A DNA stretch of 64,000 nt. Source: Bryobacterales bacterium. Its GTDB lineage: Bacteria > Acidobacteriota > Terriglobia > Bryobacterales > Bryobacteraceae. Below are positions 49,867 through 59,560 of this stretch, in pieces. The DNA is taken from NCBI GenBank assembly GCA_003170295.1, contig PNAJ01000077.1, positions 18,817 to 82,816 on the forward strand, written 5' to 3'. Numbering within the stretch: position 1 is the first letter of the stretch; each line of letters opens with the position of its first letter. Made by a program: the position numbers and the translations under genes. The notes beneath the pieces were generated by a model. That model made no database searches and was not told the DNA's origin. It worked only from the letters and a program-made list of their open reading frames with translations.

Positions 49867-49964
49867 TTTGCATCATTCTCGCCGCCATCCTCTCGCTTTT
49901 CTACCTGCGAAAGCTGTAGACTGCTAACCGTAACCAGCGCTTGCCGTCTGAGGTAGATAAGCCT

Positions 49965-52451
49965 ATGCTTGAGAACTTACTCCAGGACGCCCGCCACGGC
50001 CTCCGCCTCCTGCTGCTGAATCCCGGCTTCGCTCTGGTCGCGATTCTCTCGCTCGCCCTCGGCATTGGAGCCAACACCGCGATCTTCCAGCTTCTCGACG
50101 CGGTCCGCCTCCGCACTTTGCCCGTCCAGCATCCCGAGCAGTTGGCCATCGTCAAAATCGGCAACTTTGCCAACGCCAGCGGCAGCTTCAGTACCCGCTA
50201 CCCGCAGATCACCAATCCGCAATGGGAGCTGATCCGCGCCCAGCAACAAGGCTTTTCCGGCATTTTTGCGTGGGCTCCGGAACAGCTCAATCTCGCTCGC
50301 GGCGGCGAAATTCGGAATGCCAACGTGTTGTGGGTCAGCGGCGATTTTTTTGGCGTTCTCGGCGTGAAGCCCCAAGCGGGCCGCCTGTTGAGCGCCGCCG
50401 ACGATCGTCGCGGATGCGCCGGAGCCGCCGTGATCAGCGATTCGTTCGCGCGCCGCGAATTCGCAGCGCCTTCGAATGCACTTCAAAAATCGATCACGCT
50501 CGACGGCCATCCCTTCCCGATCGTCGGCGTCACGCCGCCTGAATTTTTTGGAATCGAAGTCGGCCGCACCTTCGATATCGCGATTCCTGTTTGCGTCGAC
50601 CCCATTATCCACGGTGAAAACGCGCGCCAGGACGTTCGCAACGACTGGTGGCTCGCCCTGATGGGGCGCTTGAAACCCGGCTGGACGCTCGATCGCGCGA
50701 CCGCTCAACTGGAAGCGATCTCGCCAGCGCTCTTCGAAGCGACGCTGCCTCCCAAATTCCAAGCGGACGACGCCAAATACTATCTGGCTTACAAACTCAA
50801 GGCATTCCCCGCCGAAAATGGTTTCTCGGAATTGCGCTCGGACTATTCGAATCCTCTGTGGATGCTGCTCGCGATCGCGGGACTCGTGCTGCTGATCGCG
50901 TGCGCCAATCTCGCGAATCTCATGCTCGCCCGAGCCGCCGCGCGCGAGAAAGAAATCGCCGTGCGGCTCGCTCTCGGAGCCTCGCGCGGCCGTCTGATCC
51001 GCCAGCTTCTTTCGGAAAGCCTGCTGCTGGCCTGCGCGGGCGCACTTACCGCAATTCTGCTGGCAGCCGTTCTCGGCCGCGTTCTGGTTGCCATGATCAG
51101 CACGCAGGCCGACACCATGTTTCTCGAATTGTCGACCGACTACCGCGTGCTGGGATTCACCGCCGCCCTGGCCGTGCTCACTTGCATTTTGTTCGGCCTC
51201 GCTCCGGCGCTGCGCGCGACGAAATCTTCTCCGGCCTCGGCGATGCGATCGAGTGGCCGCGGATTGACCGCGAATCGCGAACGCTTCGGATTGCGGCGCA
51301 TTCTGGTGGTCACGCAGGTCGCGCTTTCGCTGGTGCTGCTGGTCGGCGCGCTGTTGTTCGTGGGCAGTCTTCGCAACCTGATGGCCGTCGACGCTGGTTT
51401 CCGCCAGGACGGAATCCTGGTGACGAACCTCGGCTTCGAGTCGCTCAAGATCCCCACCGATCGCCGCGTCGAGTACCGGCGGCAGATTATCGAAAAGCTT
51501 CGCTCCATTCCCGGAGTGACTTCGACAGCCTATACTCGCATCCTTCCTCTGAGCGGAAGCGGCTGGAACCAAACCATTCAGATTGACGGCAAGAAAAAGG
51601 GCGGGGCGAATCTGACGCGCGTCACACCGGGCTATTTCGCGACTCTCGTTACGCCGTTGGTTGCCGGGCGCGATTTCGACAATCATGACGTCGCGAACAG
51701 CGTAAAGGTGGCGATCGTCAACGAAGCGTTCGCGAAGAAATACTTCGAAGGCGCGAATGCGGTCGGCAAAATATTCGCTTTTGAAGGCGATAAGGGCGAA
51801 ACGCCTCCGGTCTTCGAGATCGTCGGCGTCGTCAAAAACACCAAGTATTACGAGCTGCGCGAAGATTTCAAGCCCATCGCCTTTTTCCCGGATGCGCAGG
51901 ACCCGCAGCCTGGCCCCTACGCCAACATTGTGATTCGCGCCGAATTGCCGCTCGCGCCGCTGGTGGCGGCGGTAAAGCGCAACGTCGCCGAAATAAGCCC
52001 GGAGATCGACATCGAATTTCACCCGTTCAAAACCCAAATTCTCGATGGCCTGCTGCGGGAGCGCCTGATGGCAACGCTATCCGGCTTCTTCGGCGCGCTC
52101 GCCGCCGCGCTCGCCGTCATTGGATTGTACGGCGTGATTTCGTATATGGTCGCGAGAAGAACCAATGAAATCGGCATCCGCATGGCGCTCGGCGCGGATG
52201 GCGGAGGCATCGTGCGATTGATTTTGCGTGAAGCGCTGTTGCTACTGGGCATTGGTTTGGTGGTCGGCGCGGGATTAGCGCTCGCCGCCGCGCGCACCGC
52301 ATCGTCGATGTTGTTCGGGCTTAAACCGTACGATCCCGCGACGTTGGCGTTTGCAATCGCCACGCTGGCGCTGGTCGCGATCGCCGCCAGCTATATTCCC
52401 GCGCGCCGCGCCGCGGGCGTCGATCCCATGGTGGCGCTCCGCGAAGAGTAG
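49965..52451 (+). CDS. MacB/FtsX-like ABC permease, ADOP type
   Basis: 828 residues. The N-terminus MLENLLQDARHGLRLLLLNPGFALVAILSLALGIGANTAIF is the hallmark of acidobacterial duplicated orphan permeases. A MacB periplasmic core domain (about 70-270) precedes a FtsX domain with three helices (about 290-430), and the layout is repeated in the second half (about 460-820, ending PARRAAGVDPMVALREE). Such proteins have no adjacent ATPase, as here; the LolD-like ATPase at the window start is too far away. TGAGG precedes the ATG. Substrate unknown. Confidence 0.9.
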   Translation: MLENLLQDARHGLRLLLLNPGFALVAILSLALGIGANTAIFQLLDAVRLRTLPVQHPEQLAIVKIGNFANASGSFSTRYPQITNPQWELIRAQQQGFSGIFAWAPEQLNLARGGEIRNANVLWVSGDFFGVLGVKPQAGRLLSAADDRRGCAGAAVISDSFARREFAAPSNALQKSITLDGHPFPIVGVTPPEFFGIEVGRTFDIAIPVCVDPIIHGENARQDVRNDWWLALMGRLKPGWTLDRATAQLEAISPALFEATLPPKFQADDAKYYLAYKLKAFPAENGFSELRSDYSNPLWMLLAIAGLVLLIACANLANLMLARAAAREKEIAVRLALGASRGRLIRQLLSESLLLACAGALTAILLAAVLGRVLVAMISTQADTMFLELSTDYRVLGFTAALAVLTCILFGLAPALRATKSSPASAMRSSGRGLTANRERFGLRRILVVTQVALSLVLLVGALLFVGSLRNLMAVDAGFRQDGILVTNLGFESLKIPTDRRVEYRRQIIEKLRSIPGVTSTAYTRILPLSGSGWNQTIQIDGKKKGGANLTRVTPGYFATLVTPLVAGRDFDNHDVANSVKVAIVNEAFAKKYFEGANAVGKIFAFEGDKGETPPVFEIVGVVKNTKYYELREDFKPIAFFPDAQDPQPGPYANIVIRAELPLAPLVAAVKRNVAEISPEIDIEFHPFKTQILDGLLRERLMATLSGFFGALAAALAVIGLYGVISYMVARRTNEIGIRMALGADGGGIVRLILREALLLLGIGLVVGAGLALAAARTASSMLFGLKPYDPATLAFAIATLALVAIAASYIPARRAAGVDPMVALREE

Positions 52452-52463
52452 GCTGTTAGTAAT

Positions 52464-53726
52464 ATGACGACCTTGACCCTTCGCGATCTTCCAGGCGTTG
52501 ATGAAATTGTCGAACGATTGAAAGATGTTGACGCGCCTCGGAAACTCTTAGTCGAGGAAACGCGTCGTGTCATCGCCAGCGCTCGGAAGGACTTGCAGGG
52601 TGCAAACGGTATTGAGGAACAGGTCCGGCGCAATATCGAAGATCTGCGCCGGCCGTCTCTGAAGCACGTCATCAACGCGACCGGCGTCGTTTTGCACACC
52701 AACCTCGGCCGCGCGCCCGGTGCGGATGGTTATTCGAATCTCGAATACAATCTAGCCGAAGGCCGCCGGGGCAAGCGCGACACGCACACCGGGCACTTGA
52801 TTGAACGGCTCACCGGTAAACCCGGTATCGTGGTGAATAATAATGCCGCGGCGGTGCTGCTGGTGTTAAATGAGCTCGCGTCCGGTGGGGAAGCGATCGT
52901 CAGCCGGGGCGAGCTGATCGAAATCGGCGACGGCTTCCGCATCCCGGACATCATGAAAGCCTCGGGCGCGACGCTGTGCGAGGTCGGCACCACGAATCGC
53001 ACGAATCTCGACGATTACCGGGCCGCGATTTCTTCCCGAACACGCGTAATCATGCGCGTTCATCCCAGTAATTTCCATATCGAAGGTTTTACTGCCAAAC
53101 CGCGTCTCGATGAACTCGCGGCGCTGGCGCGCGAACGGAATCTTCCGCTTTATGAGGACCTGGGCAGCGGCTGCATTGCCGAACTTCCCGGAATTCGCGA
53201 GCCGATGGTCAGAGAAAGCATCGATGCAGGCGTAAACCTGGTCTCGTTCAGCGGCGACAAGCTGTTGGGCGGTCAACAGGCGGGAATCATTACGGGAGAC
53301 GCCGATCTGGTCGCTCGAACGCGCAAAAATCCACTGTTTCGCGCCTTAAGAGTCGATAAATTGGTCATTAAGGGCCTCGCGGAGACCTTAAAACGCCTTA
53401 TTTTCGCAAAATACGACGAGATTCCAGCCTTAAAAATGCTCCGTATGAGCGCCGATGAGATCCGCGCGCGTGCCGAAAAATTCCACGAGCGTGTGCCGTC
53501 GCTCGAAATTATCGAAGGCGAGAGCGTTGCCGGGGGAGGGTCGACACCCGATCAAACTTTGCCGACGTGGTTGCTCGCGATTTCGGGCGATACTGTCGCG
53601 ATCGAGAAGAAACTGCGGGCAGGCGGCATCGTCGCGCGGATCCAAAATGACAAAGTCGTGCTCGATTTGCGGACGGTGTTTCCGGAAGAAGAATACGAAC
53701 TGCTGAGGGCGCTATGCGCGCTCTAA
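52464..53726 (+). CDS. selA: L-seryl-tRNA(Sec) selenium transferase
   Basis: A 420-residue PLP enzyme that converts Ser-tRNA(Sec) to Sec-tRNA(Sec) with selenophosphate. The SelA N-terminal domain is present, then HVINATGVVLHTNLGRAP and the PLP-Lys motif SFSGDKLLGGQQAG near 263. Full family length. This implies that the genome decodes some UGA codons as selenocysteine; selB, selC and selD are not in the window. It follows the ADOP gene by 12 bp and overlaps efp convergently by 15 nt. Confidence 0.95.
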   Translation: MTTLTLRDLPGVDEIVERLKDVDAPRKLLVEETRRVIASARKDLQGANGIEEQVRRNIEDLRRPSLKHVINATGVVLHTNLGRAPGADGYSNLEYNLAEGRRGKRDTHTGHLIERLTGKPGIVVNNNAAAVLLVLNELASGGEAIVSRGELIEIGDGFRIPDIMKASGATLCEVGTTNRTNLDDYRAAISSRTRVIMRVHPSNFHIEGFTAKPRLDELAALARERNLPLYEDLGSGCIAELPGIREPMVRESIDAGVNLVSFSGDKLLGGQQAGIITGDADLVARTRKNPLFRALRVDKLVIKGLAETLKRLIFAKYDEIPALKMLRMSADEIRARAEKFHERVPSLEIIEGESVAGGGSTPDQTLPTWLLAISGDTVAIEKKLRAGGIVARIQNDKVVLDLRTVFPEEEYELLRALCAL

Positions 53727-54269
53727 ATAGGTTTGCTCCGCCGTCGACACGCGGATTTTTTCGCCTTCATTAATAAACGGAGGCACCAGCACCACTAGGC
53801 CGGTTTCCATGGTCGCGGGCTTCGTTACGTTCGAAACTGTCGCGCCTTTGATCCCGGGCTCGGTATGCTTCACCGTCAGCGTCACTGCCGGAGGAAGCTC
53901 CACGCCGATCGGCTTGCCTTCGTAAAACTCGACGGCCAATTTCAGCGACGGGATCAGGAAAAAGGTCGCGTCGCCGAGCAGTTCCTTGGTCAGGTGCATC
54001 TGCTCGAACGTTTCGGTGTTCATGAAGTAGAAGAACTCGCCGTCGTCGTAGAGATACTCCATCTCGTGCTCTTCGAGCGAGGCGCGTTCCACTTTATCTT
54101 CGGAGCTAAAGCGGTGCTCCACCATGGTGCCGGATTTGAAGTTGCGCATCTTCACCTGCACGAAGCCGCGCAGGTTGCCGGGAGTGCGATGTTCCATCTT
54201 GAAGATCGAGAACAAATCCTTGTTCCACTTGATCACCATGCCCGGACGCAGTTGTGTTGCTGAAATCAT
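53712..54269 (-). CDS. efp: Elongation factor P
   Basis: A 185-residue three-domain tRNA mimic that relieves ribosome stalling at proline runs. Start ISATQLRPGMVIKWNKDLFSIF, KOW-like domain I, OB domain II (YLYDDGEFFYFMNTETFEQ) and domain III ending ERA. The tip loop reads HRTPGNLRGF, with Asn32 where Lys or Arg is usually modified. A -10-like TACACT lies 14 nt before the start. Convergent with selA. Confidence 0.95.
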   Translation of the reverse strand: MISATQLRPGMVIKWNKDLFSIFKMEHRTPGNLRGFVQVKMRNFKSGTMVEHRFSSEDKVERASLEEHEMEYLYDDGEFFYFMNTETFEQMHLTKELLGDATFFLIPSLKLAVEFYEGKPIGVELPPAVTLTVKHTEPGIKGATVSNVTKPATMETGLVVLVPPFINEGEKIRVSTAEQTYLERA

Positions 54270-54314
54270 AAAAGGGAACTTTCAGTGTAGCACGCGGTAT
54301 GATGTTTGAAGCGC

Positions 54315-56681
54315 ATGAAACTGCTGCTCGCAATGTTGTCGGCCGGATTCCTCTGCGCGCAAGCGCCGGAGGCGCCGAAGAAAAAACCGTATACGCAAGG
54401 CCAGAGGAATTTCTGGTCGTTCAGAGCCATCAAAGATCCTGCTACGGCGGCGAAATCGCCGATCGACGCGTTTATCGTTGCCAAGCTCGAAGAAAAGGGA
54501 CTGAAGCAGGCGAAACCGGCGTCGAAGCTCGCGCTGATCCGGCGCGCGACATTCGATTTGATTGGCCTTCCGCCGACGGAGGCTGAAATTGACGCGTTTC
54601 TGGCCGATAAATCTCCCAACGCGTTTGCGAGCGTGGTCGACCGGCTGCTCGCTTCGCCGCGGTATGGAGAGAAATGGGGACGCCATTGGCTGGACGTCGC
54701 GCGATATGCCGATTCGACGGGCGCTGACGAGGATCATCGCTATCCCTACGCGTGGCGCTATCGCGATTACGTGATCGGCGCGTTCAATCGCGATTTGCCG
54801 TACAACCAATTTGTGATGGAGCAGATTGCCGGCGATCTGATGCCCGCGCCAGACGGCAGCGTGAACGTCGACGGCATTACCGCGACCGGATTTCTTTCGA
54901 TCGGCCCGCGCTTGATCGCGGAGCAGGACAAGCCCAAAATGCTCTACGACTTTATCGATGAGCAGATCGATACCACCACGCGTGGAATTTTGGGGCTCAC
55001 GGTCGCCTGCGCGCGCTGCCACGATCATAAATTCGATCCCATCGCGACGGCCGATTATTATTCGCTCGCGGCCATTTTCGCCAACACGAAGGCCTTTTCG
55101 AAAGTCGGTACCGGAGGCGTGTCCGAGATTTACTACGCGCCGCTGGCTCCGGCCGACGTGGTGCTGCGATGGATGGAGCACCAAGCGAAGCTGACGTCGA
55201 TGCGCCGCCGGATCAACGCGGTGCTGGAAGCTGAAACCGAGCTTCGCGATGCGACTCTGCGGCCCCGTGTGGCCGAATACATGATGGCGACTCGTCATCC
55301 GGAAAAGGCTGCGGGCCTCGACCCGGTGGTGCTCGCGCGCTGGGACAAATTCCTGAAGCCAGATAAAGATCCCAACCCTCTGCTTGCGCGCTGGCACAAT
55401 GCGACCGCGGAGAATGAGCAGGAAATCGCCCTCGCCTTCCAACACGACTTCGACGAGCAATTCAAGGATTGGACTGAGCGCGGCGCAAAGTGGAATCAGT
55501 TTATCTCCGCCGTCACAGATGGCACGGCGCTGCCGGCCCGCCCACCGCTTAAAGACGGCGATCTGATGTTGCTCCGCGCGATCATGCTCGACAAGTTGAA
55601 CGGTCCGCTCGCGCTGCCCGATATCGAGATGGCGAAACTTTATTCCGCCGAATCGAAATTGCGCGTGGCGTTTCTTAGCGCCAAGCTCGACGACATGGTG
55701 AAGGGTGGACCGCCGGAACTTCCCATGGCGTGTGCCGTGACCGAGGGCAAGCCTGTCGAGCAACGCGTGCTGGTGCGCGGCAACACCGCGAATCCGGGCG
55801 ATCTGGTGACGCGCCGTTTCCCCACGATCCTGGCAGGCGATAATCAGCCCGAGATTCCGCCCGGCAGCGGCCGCCTGGAATTCGCGCGATGGTTGGCGAG
55901 CGACAAGAATCCTTTGACCGCGCGCGTGTTCGTGAATCGCGTATGGCAGTGGCACTTCGGCGAAGGGCTGGTCCGCACGCCCAGCAATTGGGGACTGCTC
56001 GGTGAAAAGCCAACGCATCCGGAACTGCTCGATTATCTCGCCGCACGGTTTATCGAAGACGGCTGGTCCATAAAGTCGCTGCATCGCCGCATCATGCTTT
56101 CGGCCGCATATCAGATGTCGAGCGACATTTCTACCGAGGCCGCGGAGCAGGACCCGGGAAATCGTTTGCTGTCGCATTTTGCGCGCCGCCGGCTCGACGT
56201 GGAAGAAGTGCGGGACGCGATGCTCGCGCTCGACGAGACGCTTGATTTGAAAATGGGCGGGACGCTGCAATCCGGCTTCGGCACTGACGGCGAAAATAGC
56301 GCGGGGCGGCTGAGCATCGACCCCGCGACCAGCAAGCGGCGCACGGTTTATCTGCCGCTGCGACGGTCGAACCTGCCGTCTCTGCTGAACCTGTTCGATT
56401 TTGGAGACGCGACCACTACTTGCGAAGGCCGCGCGCTGACCAACACCGCTCCGCAGGCCCTGTTCATGATGAACTCGGCGTTCGTCAACGATCGCGCGGC
56501 TACGCTGGTGAAGGAGCTGACGGGGCACGTTGATTTGATATATCAGCGGATTCTCGATCGTCTGCCGACGGCGGGCGAGCAGCGCGAGGCGCTCGAATAT
56601 ATTGAGAAAACCGGGGAGCGGGGCTGGCAAAGTTTGTGCCGGATTCTGCTTTCGTCGAATGAGTTTATTTATGTTGACTAA
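54315..56681 (+). CDS. DUF1549/DUF1553 exported protein
   Basis: About 788 residues, signal peptide MKLLLAMLSAGFLCAQ. The DUF1549 part starts SPIDAFIVAKLEEKGL and contains PRYGEKWGRHWLDVARYADSTG and the conserved CARCHDHKFDPI, a possible haem-type CxxCH. The DUF1553 part ends with VWQWHFGEGLVRTPSNWGLLGE and NSAFVNDRAA. These proteins are typical of Planctomycetes and Acidobacteria and usually pair with DUF1501, as here. An N-terminal cytochrome domain found in many relatives is missing. Function unknown. A TTG at 54306 is an alternative start. Confidence 0.85.
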   Translation: MKLLLAMLSAGFLCAQAPEAPKKKPYTQGQRNFWSFRAIKDPATAAKSPIDAFIVAKLEEKGLKQAKPASKLALIRRATFDLIGLPPTEAEIDAFLADKSPNAFASVVDRLLASPRYGEKWGRHWLDVARYADSTGADEDHRYPYAWRYRDYVIGAFNRDLPYNQFVMEQIAGDLMPAPDGSVNVDGITATGFLSIGPRLIAEQDKPKMLYDFIDEQIDTTTRGILGLTVACARCHDHKFDPIATADYYSLAAIFANTKAFSKVGTGGVSEIYYAPLAPADVVLRWMEHQAKLTSMRRRINAVLEAETELRDATLRPRVAEYMMATRHPEKAAGLDPVVLARWDKFLKPDKDPNPLLARWHNATAENEQEIALAFQHDFDEQFKDWTERGAKWNQFISAVTDGTALPARPPLKDGDLMLLRAIMLDKLNGPLALPDIEMAKLYSAESKLRVAFLSAKLDDMVKGGPPELPMACAVTEGKPVEQRVLVRGNTANPGDLVTRRFPTILAGDNQPEIPPGSGRLEFARWLASDKNPLTARVFVNRVWQWHFGEGLVRTPSNWGLLGEKPTHPELLDYLAARFIEDGWSIKSLHRRIMLSAAYQMSSDISTEAAEQDPGNRLLSHFARRRLDVEEVRDAMLALDETLDLKMGGTLQSGFGTDGENSAGRLSIDPATSKRRTVYLPLRRSNLPSLLNLFDFGDATTTCEGRALTNTAPQALFMMNSAFVNDRAATLVKELTGHVDLIYQRILDRLPTAGEQREALEYIEKTGERGWQSLCRILLSSNEFIYVD

Positions 56682-56722
56682 AGTCAGGCTATCAGCGCAA
56701 CGCACAGGGATTGTGGACGGGG

Positions 56723-56825
56723 CGAAAAATGGGGACTGACCGCTCTGTCCACTGGCGACGGAATGTGGGGTGTTGGCGCGGGGGACGTGGCGCCTTGGGA
56801 CAGAGAGGTCAGTCCCCATTTTTCG
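56723..56825. repeat. Long imperfect inverted repeat between DUF1549/1553 and DUF1501 genes
   Basis: Two 28-bp arms, CGAAAAATGGGGACTGACC plus CTCTGTCC (56723-56750) and its complement (56798-56825), with one mismatch and a 47-bp GC-rich loop. The unit TGGGGACTGACC/GGTCAGTCCCCA resembles inverted repeats associated with REP/RAYT-type elements in other soil bacteria; no transposase is nearby. A family name would need a genome-wide search. Confidence 0.65.
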
Positions 56826-56869
56826 CGAGTTTCGGAAGAGTCATGAATTGTGAAGATTGACGAAATGAT

Positions 56870-58261
56870 ATGAAGCTCTATTCCCGTCGCGACATACTTC
56901 GCTATACATCCTGCGGCTTCGGCTCGGTCGGACTCACTTCGATGATTCAGGCTGCCGCGACGAATCCGATGACGCCGAAGCAGCCTCATTTCCCCGGCAC
57001 GGCCAAGCGCGTTATTTTTCTGTTCATGCACGGCGGTCCATCGAGCATCGACACCTTCGATTACAAGCCGTCGCTTGAAAAGTGGCACGACAAGCCGCTG
57101 CCGTTCAAGCGTCCGCTGACATTCGCCGAAGGCAACATGGGTAATCTGATGAAGTCGCCGTGGGAATTCAAGCAACACGGCCAAAGCGGCCTCTGGATCA
57201 GCAGCTTGTTTCCGCACATCGCCGAATGCGCCGACGATTTGTGCCTGATCCGGTCCATGGTGGGCGATAGCGTGGCGCATGGCGGCGCCAGCCTGCAGCT
57301 TCACACCGGCTCGAACACGTTCACGCGTCCGGCGATGGGTTCGTGGGTGGTCTATGGGCTGGGCAGCGAGAATCAGAATCTGCCCGGGTTCATCACCATC
57401 AAACCGTCGCTTGCGCATGGAGGCGCGAAAAACTGGAGCAGTGGATTCCTGCCCGCTGCGTATCAAGGCACGGCAATCGGCAATGCGGGCGTGAAGCTCG
57501 ACGACCTGGTGAAGGAGCCGATCGAGTTTCTCAATCAAAAAGGGCTGACGCCGGAGCAGCAGCGCTACGAACTCGACATGCTGCAAAAGATGAACCGGCA
57601 GCACGCGTCGTTGCGCGAGCACGATACGGAGCTCGACGCGCGCATCGAGGCGTTCGAGCTCGCGTTTCGCATGCAGACCGAGGCGCCGGAGGCTTTCGAT
57701 ACCGCGAAGGAATCCGACGCGACGAAAAAACTGTACGGCCTGGACAACGAAGACACGCGCGATTTCGGGTGGCAGTGTTTACTTGCGCGCAGGCTGGTCG
57801 AGCGCGGCGTGCGATTCGTGCAGTGCTCCCACAGTTATAAATGGGATCAGCATAGCGAGCTGATTCGGTTGCATACGCACAATGCGCGCGAGGTGGATTT
57901 GCCGATCGCGGGGTTGTTAAAGGATTTGAAATCGCGCGATCTATTGAAGGATACGCTGGTGATTTGGGGCGGCGAATTCGGGCGCACGCCGGTCATGCAA
58001 GGCGGCGACGGGCGCGATCATAATCCTTATGGATACACGATGTGGCTGGCGGGCGGAGGCGTGAAGGCGGGTTTCAGCTATGGCGCGACCGACGAATTCG
58101 GCTACTACGCGGAGCAGGATCGCATGCATCTCCACGATTTGCACGCGACCATTTTGCACCTGCTGGGGTTCAAGCACGAGCAGCTCACGTATTTTTATAG
58201 TGGTCGGAATTTCCGGTTGACGGATGTGGCGGGCGTCGTCGCGAAGGGTGTAATTGCGTAG
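56870..58261 (+). CDS. DUF1501 exported protein (Tat signal)
   Basis: 463 residues. SRRDILRYTSCGFGSVGLTSM gives an RR-type Tat signal. The DUF1501 core has AKRVIFLFMHGGPSSIDTFDYKP, RSMVGDSVAHGGASLQLHTG and VIWGGEFGRTPVMQGGDGRDHNP, which together resemble sulfatase/alkaline-phosphatase-fold metal motifs. It follows the DUF1549/1553 gene, the usual partner, across an inverted repeat. The pair may act in polysaccharide or sulfo-sugar breakdown; that is only inference. Confidence 0.9.
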   Translation: MKLYSRRDILRYTSCGFGSVGLTSMIQAAATNPMTPKQPHFPGTAKRVIFLFMHGGPSSIDTFDYKPSLEKWHDKPLPFKRPLTFAEGNMGNLMKSPWEFKQHGQSGLWISSLFPHIAECADDLCLIRSMVGDSVAHGGASLQLHTGSNTFTRPAMGSWVVYGLGSENQNLPGFITIKPSLAHGGAKNWSSGFLPAAYQGTAIGNAGVKLDDLVKEPIEFLNQKGLTPEQQRYELDMLQKMNRQHASLREHDTELDARIEAFELAFRMQTEAPEAFDTAKESDATKKLYGLDNEDTRDFGWQCLLARRLVERGVRFVQCSHSYKWDQHSELIRLHTHNAREVDLPIAGLLKDLKSRDLLKDTLVIWGGEFGRTPVMQGGDGRDHNPYGYTMWLAGGGVKAGFSYGATDEFGYYAEQDRMHLHDLHATILHLLGFKHEQLTYFYSGRNFRLTDVAGVVAKGVIA

Positions 58262-58262
58262 T

Positions 58263-59018
58263 CTAATTCGCTGACGGTTTTACGGCACTGTCGACAACTA
58301 GAACCTTCACCGGCCCCTTCATCGCTTCCAGCTTGAGCCCCAGTTGTTCCTGAATCGCTGCAAAAATCGAGGGTCCGATGGCATCGGGCGATGGCACCTC
58401 GCCTCCGCTGTTTGGCTGACTTTCGTCCGGTACCCACTGGAGCTTGAAATCATAGTGGGCAGTCAGACCGGTACTATTGACGACCGGTCGGCCCAATTCA
58501 CTTCTTAAGAAACCTACGAACTCCCCGAACTCGATACCATGAGCGTCAATCAGACCATGGCCGATGTGGGTACCGATGGGTCGGGGTTCGCCGTCTATTT
58601 TTTGATACTCGCGCAACTTCGATCCGCCTTTGCTGATGACGATGTTGTATTCCGGCAATTCCCGAGTTTCCCAATGCACCCTCAGTTGGAACCGGTCCGC
58701 GAGCAACGGCTGGAGCATCTCGAGTTTTTGCGGAGTCGTCGTCGGACGTTCCGTTTTCGCCTCAATGTCCCACGTATCGGAGCCGAGCCACACCGGTCCG
58801 CCGACCAGTTGACCGCTCTGGAGGTGATAGGCGGCCCCGATCAGGGTGTTTAGCGTGTAGTTGGCCCAAGTCGCCCTTTCGGGATCAAAATGGTTCCCCA
58901 TGCCGCGCGAGCCCGACTTGTTCGGCTTCACCGTAGCTACTTCGAATGTCTGCGGCGGTTGTAGTGCGAACGCGGCGCAAGTCACTAAGACGATCGCGGT
59001 GATGCGCCTGGTCGCCAT
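58263..59018 (-). CDS. TIGR03435-type soil-associated exported protein
   Basis: 251 residues. Signal peptide ATRRITAIVLVTCAAFALQ, then FEVATVKPNKSG, LLADRFQLRVHWETRELPEYNIVISKGGSKL and a C-terminal GLKLEAMKGPVKVLVVDSAVKPSAN, the pattern of the TIGR03435 family expanded in Solibacter. The family is of unknown function. It converges with the DUF1501 gene (1 bp apart) and starts 2 bp after the DinB-like gene ends. Confidence 0.85.
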   Translation of the reverse strand: MATRRITAIVLVTCAAFALQPPQTFEVATVKPNKSGSRGMGNHFDPERATWANYTLNTLIGAAYHLQSGQLVGGPVWLGSDTWDIEAKTERPTTTPQKLEMLQPLLADRFQLRVHWETRELPEYNIVISKGGSKLREYQKIDGEPRPIGTHIGHGLIDAHGIEFGEFVGFLRSELGRPVVNSTGLTAHYDFKLQWVPDESQPNSGGEVPSPDAIGPSIFAAIQEQLGLKLEAMKGPVKVLVVDSAVKPSAN

Positions 59019-59020
59019 AG

Positions 59021-59542
59021 TTAGAACACGTAATCGGGCGGCTTGATGCCCTTCACGCGTAGATACACCTCGGCCTGGCCGCGATGATGCGCGGTGTGCG
59101 TGAAATAGGACCACAGCCACTCGAAGCCGGTCATCTTACGCGTGGTTCCCACCACCGCGGCAAACTTCTCGGGCGTCATCGACGCGACCGCCTGATTGCA
59201 GAAGTCGAAGGAATCGGAGAGGAACTTCACCGCAGTGTCCTTATCCATATCGATCTTCTCGTCCTTCAGAGCCTCGCTGAGTTTGGTTGGGATCGCAGGA
59301 CGCGTCATGCCACTGGCTAGGGAGCATGCGTTGAGATTCGCACCGCCAATCTGCACCATCAACTGCCCGAAGCTCAGCTCCACGGGCACGGGACGGAACC
59401 CGTACTGATCGGCGGGCATCAGCTTGGCGACCGCGATCGTGAAATCGCCGGTCACTTTCCAGTGCTTCACTAACGCGTCTTTAATCGAGGTTTGCGAGAA
59501 GGCGGGAATCGCCAAAGCGAGAGTTAGAAGAATGGTCTTCAT
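59021..59542 (-). CDS. DinB-like protein with signal peptide
   Basis: 173 residues. Signal peptide MKTILLTLALAIPAFSQ, then a four-helix DinB-like domain with EWLWSYFTHTAHHRGQAEVYLRVKGIKPP near the end, which carries the typical His cluster for metal. The first family His appears to be replaced (QIGGANLNA). Secreted DinB proteins are unusual, since most are cytoplasmic thiol transferases. It lies 2 bp upstream of the TIGR03435 gene on the same strand. Confidence 0.75.
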   Translation of the reverse strand: MKTILLTLALAIPAFSQTSIKDALVKHWKVTGDFTIAVAKLMPADQYGFRPVPVELSFGQLMVQIGGANLNACSLASGMTRPAIPTKLSEALKDEKIDMDKDTAVKFLSDSFDFCNQAVASMTPEKFAAVVGTTRKMTGFEWLWSYFTHTAHHRGQAEVYLRVKGIKPPDYVF

Positions 59543-59560
59543 CGGTCTTTTGAGGTTACC

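Noticed and set aside
49977..52037. A 686-codon open frame on the minus strand opposite the ADOP permease
   Set aside because: The permease on the plus strand shows clear family motifs over its whole length; the opposite frame is a high-GC codon shadow with His/Arg/Gln-rich low-complexity sequence.
54282..56819. An 845-codon open frame opposite the DUF1549/1553 gene
   Set aside because: Shadow of a strongly conserved gene; no motif and unlikely Arg/His composition.
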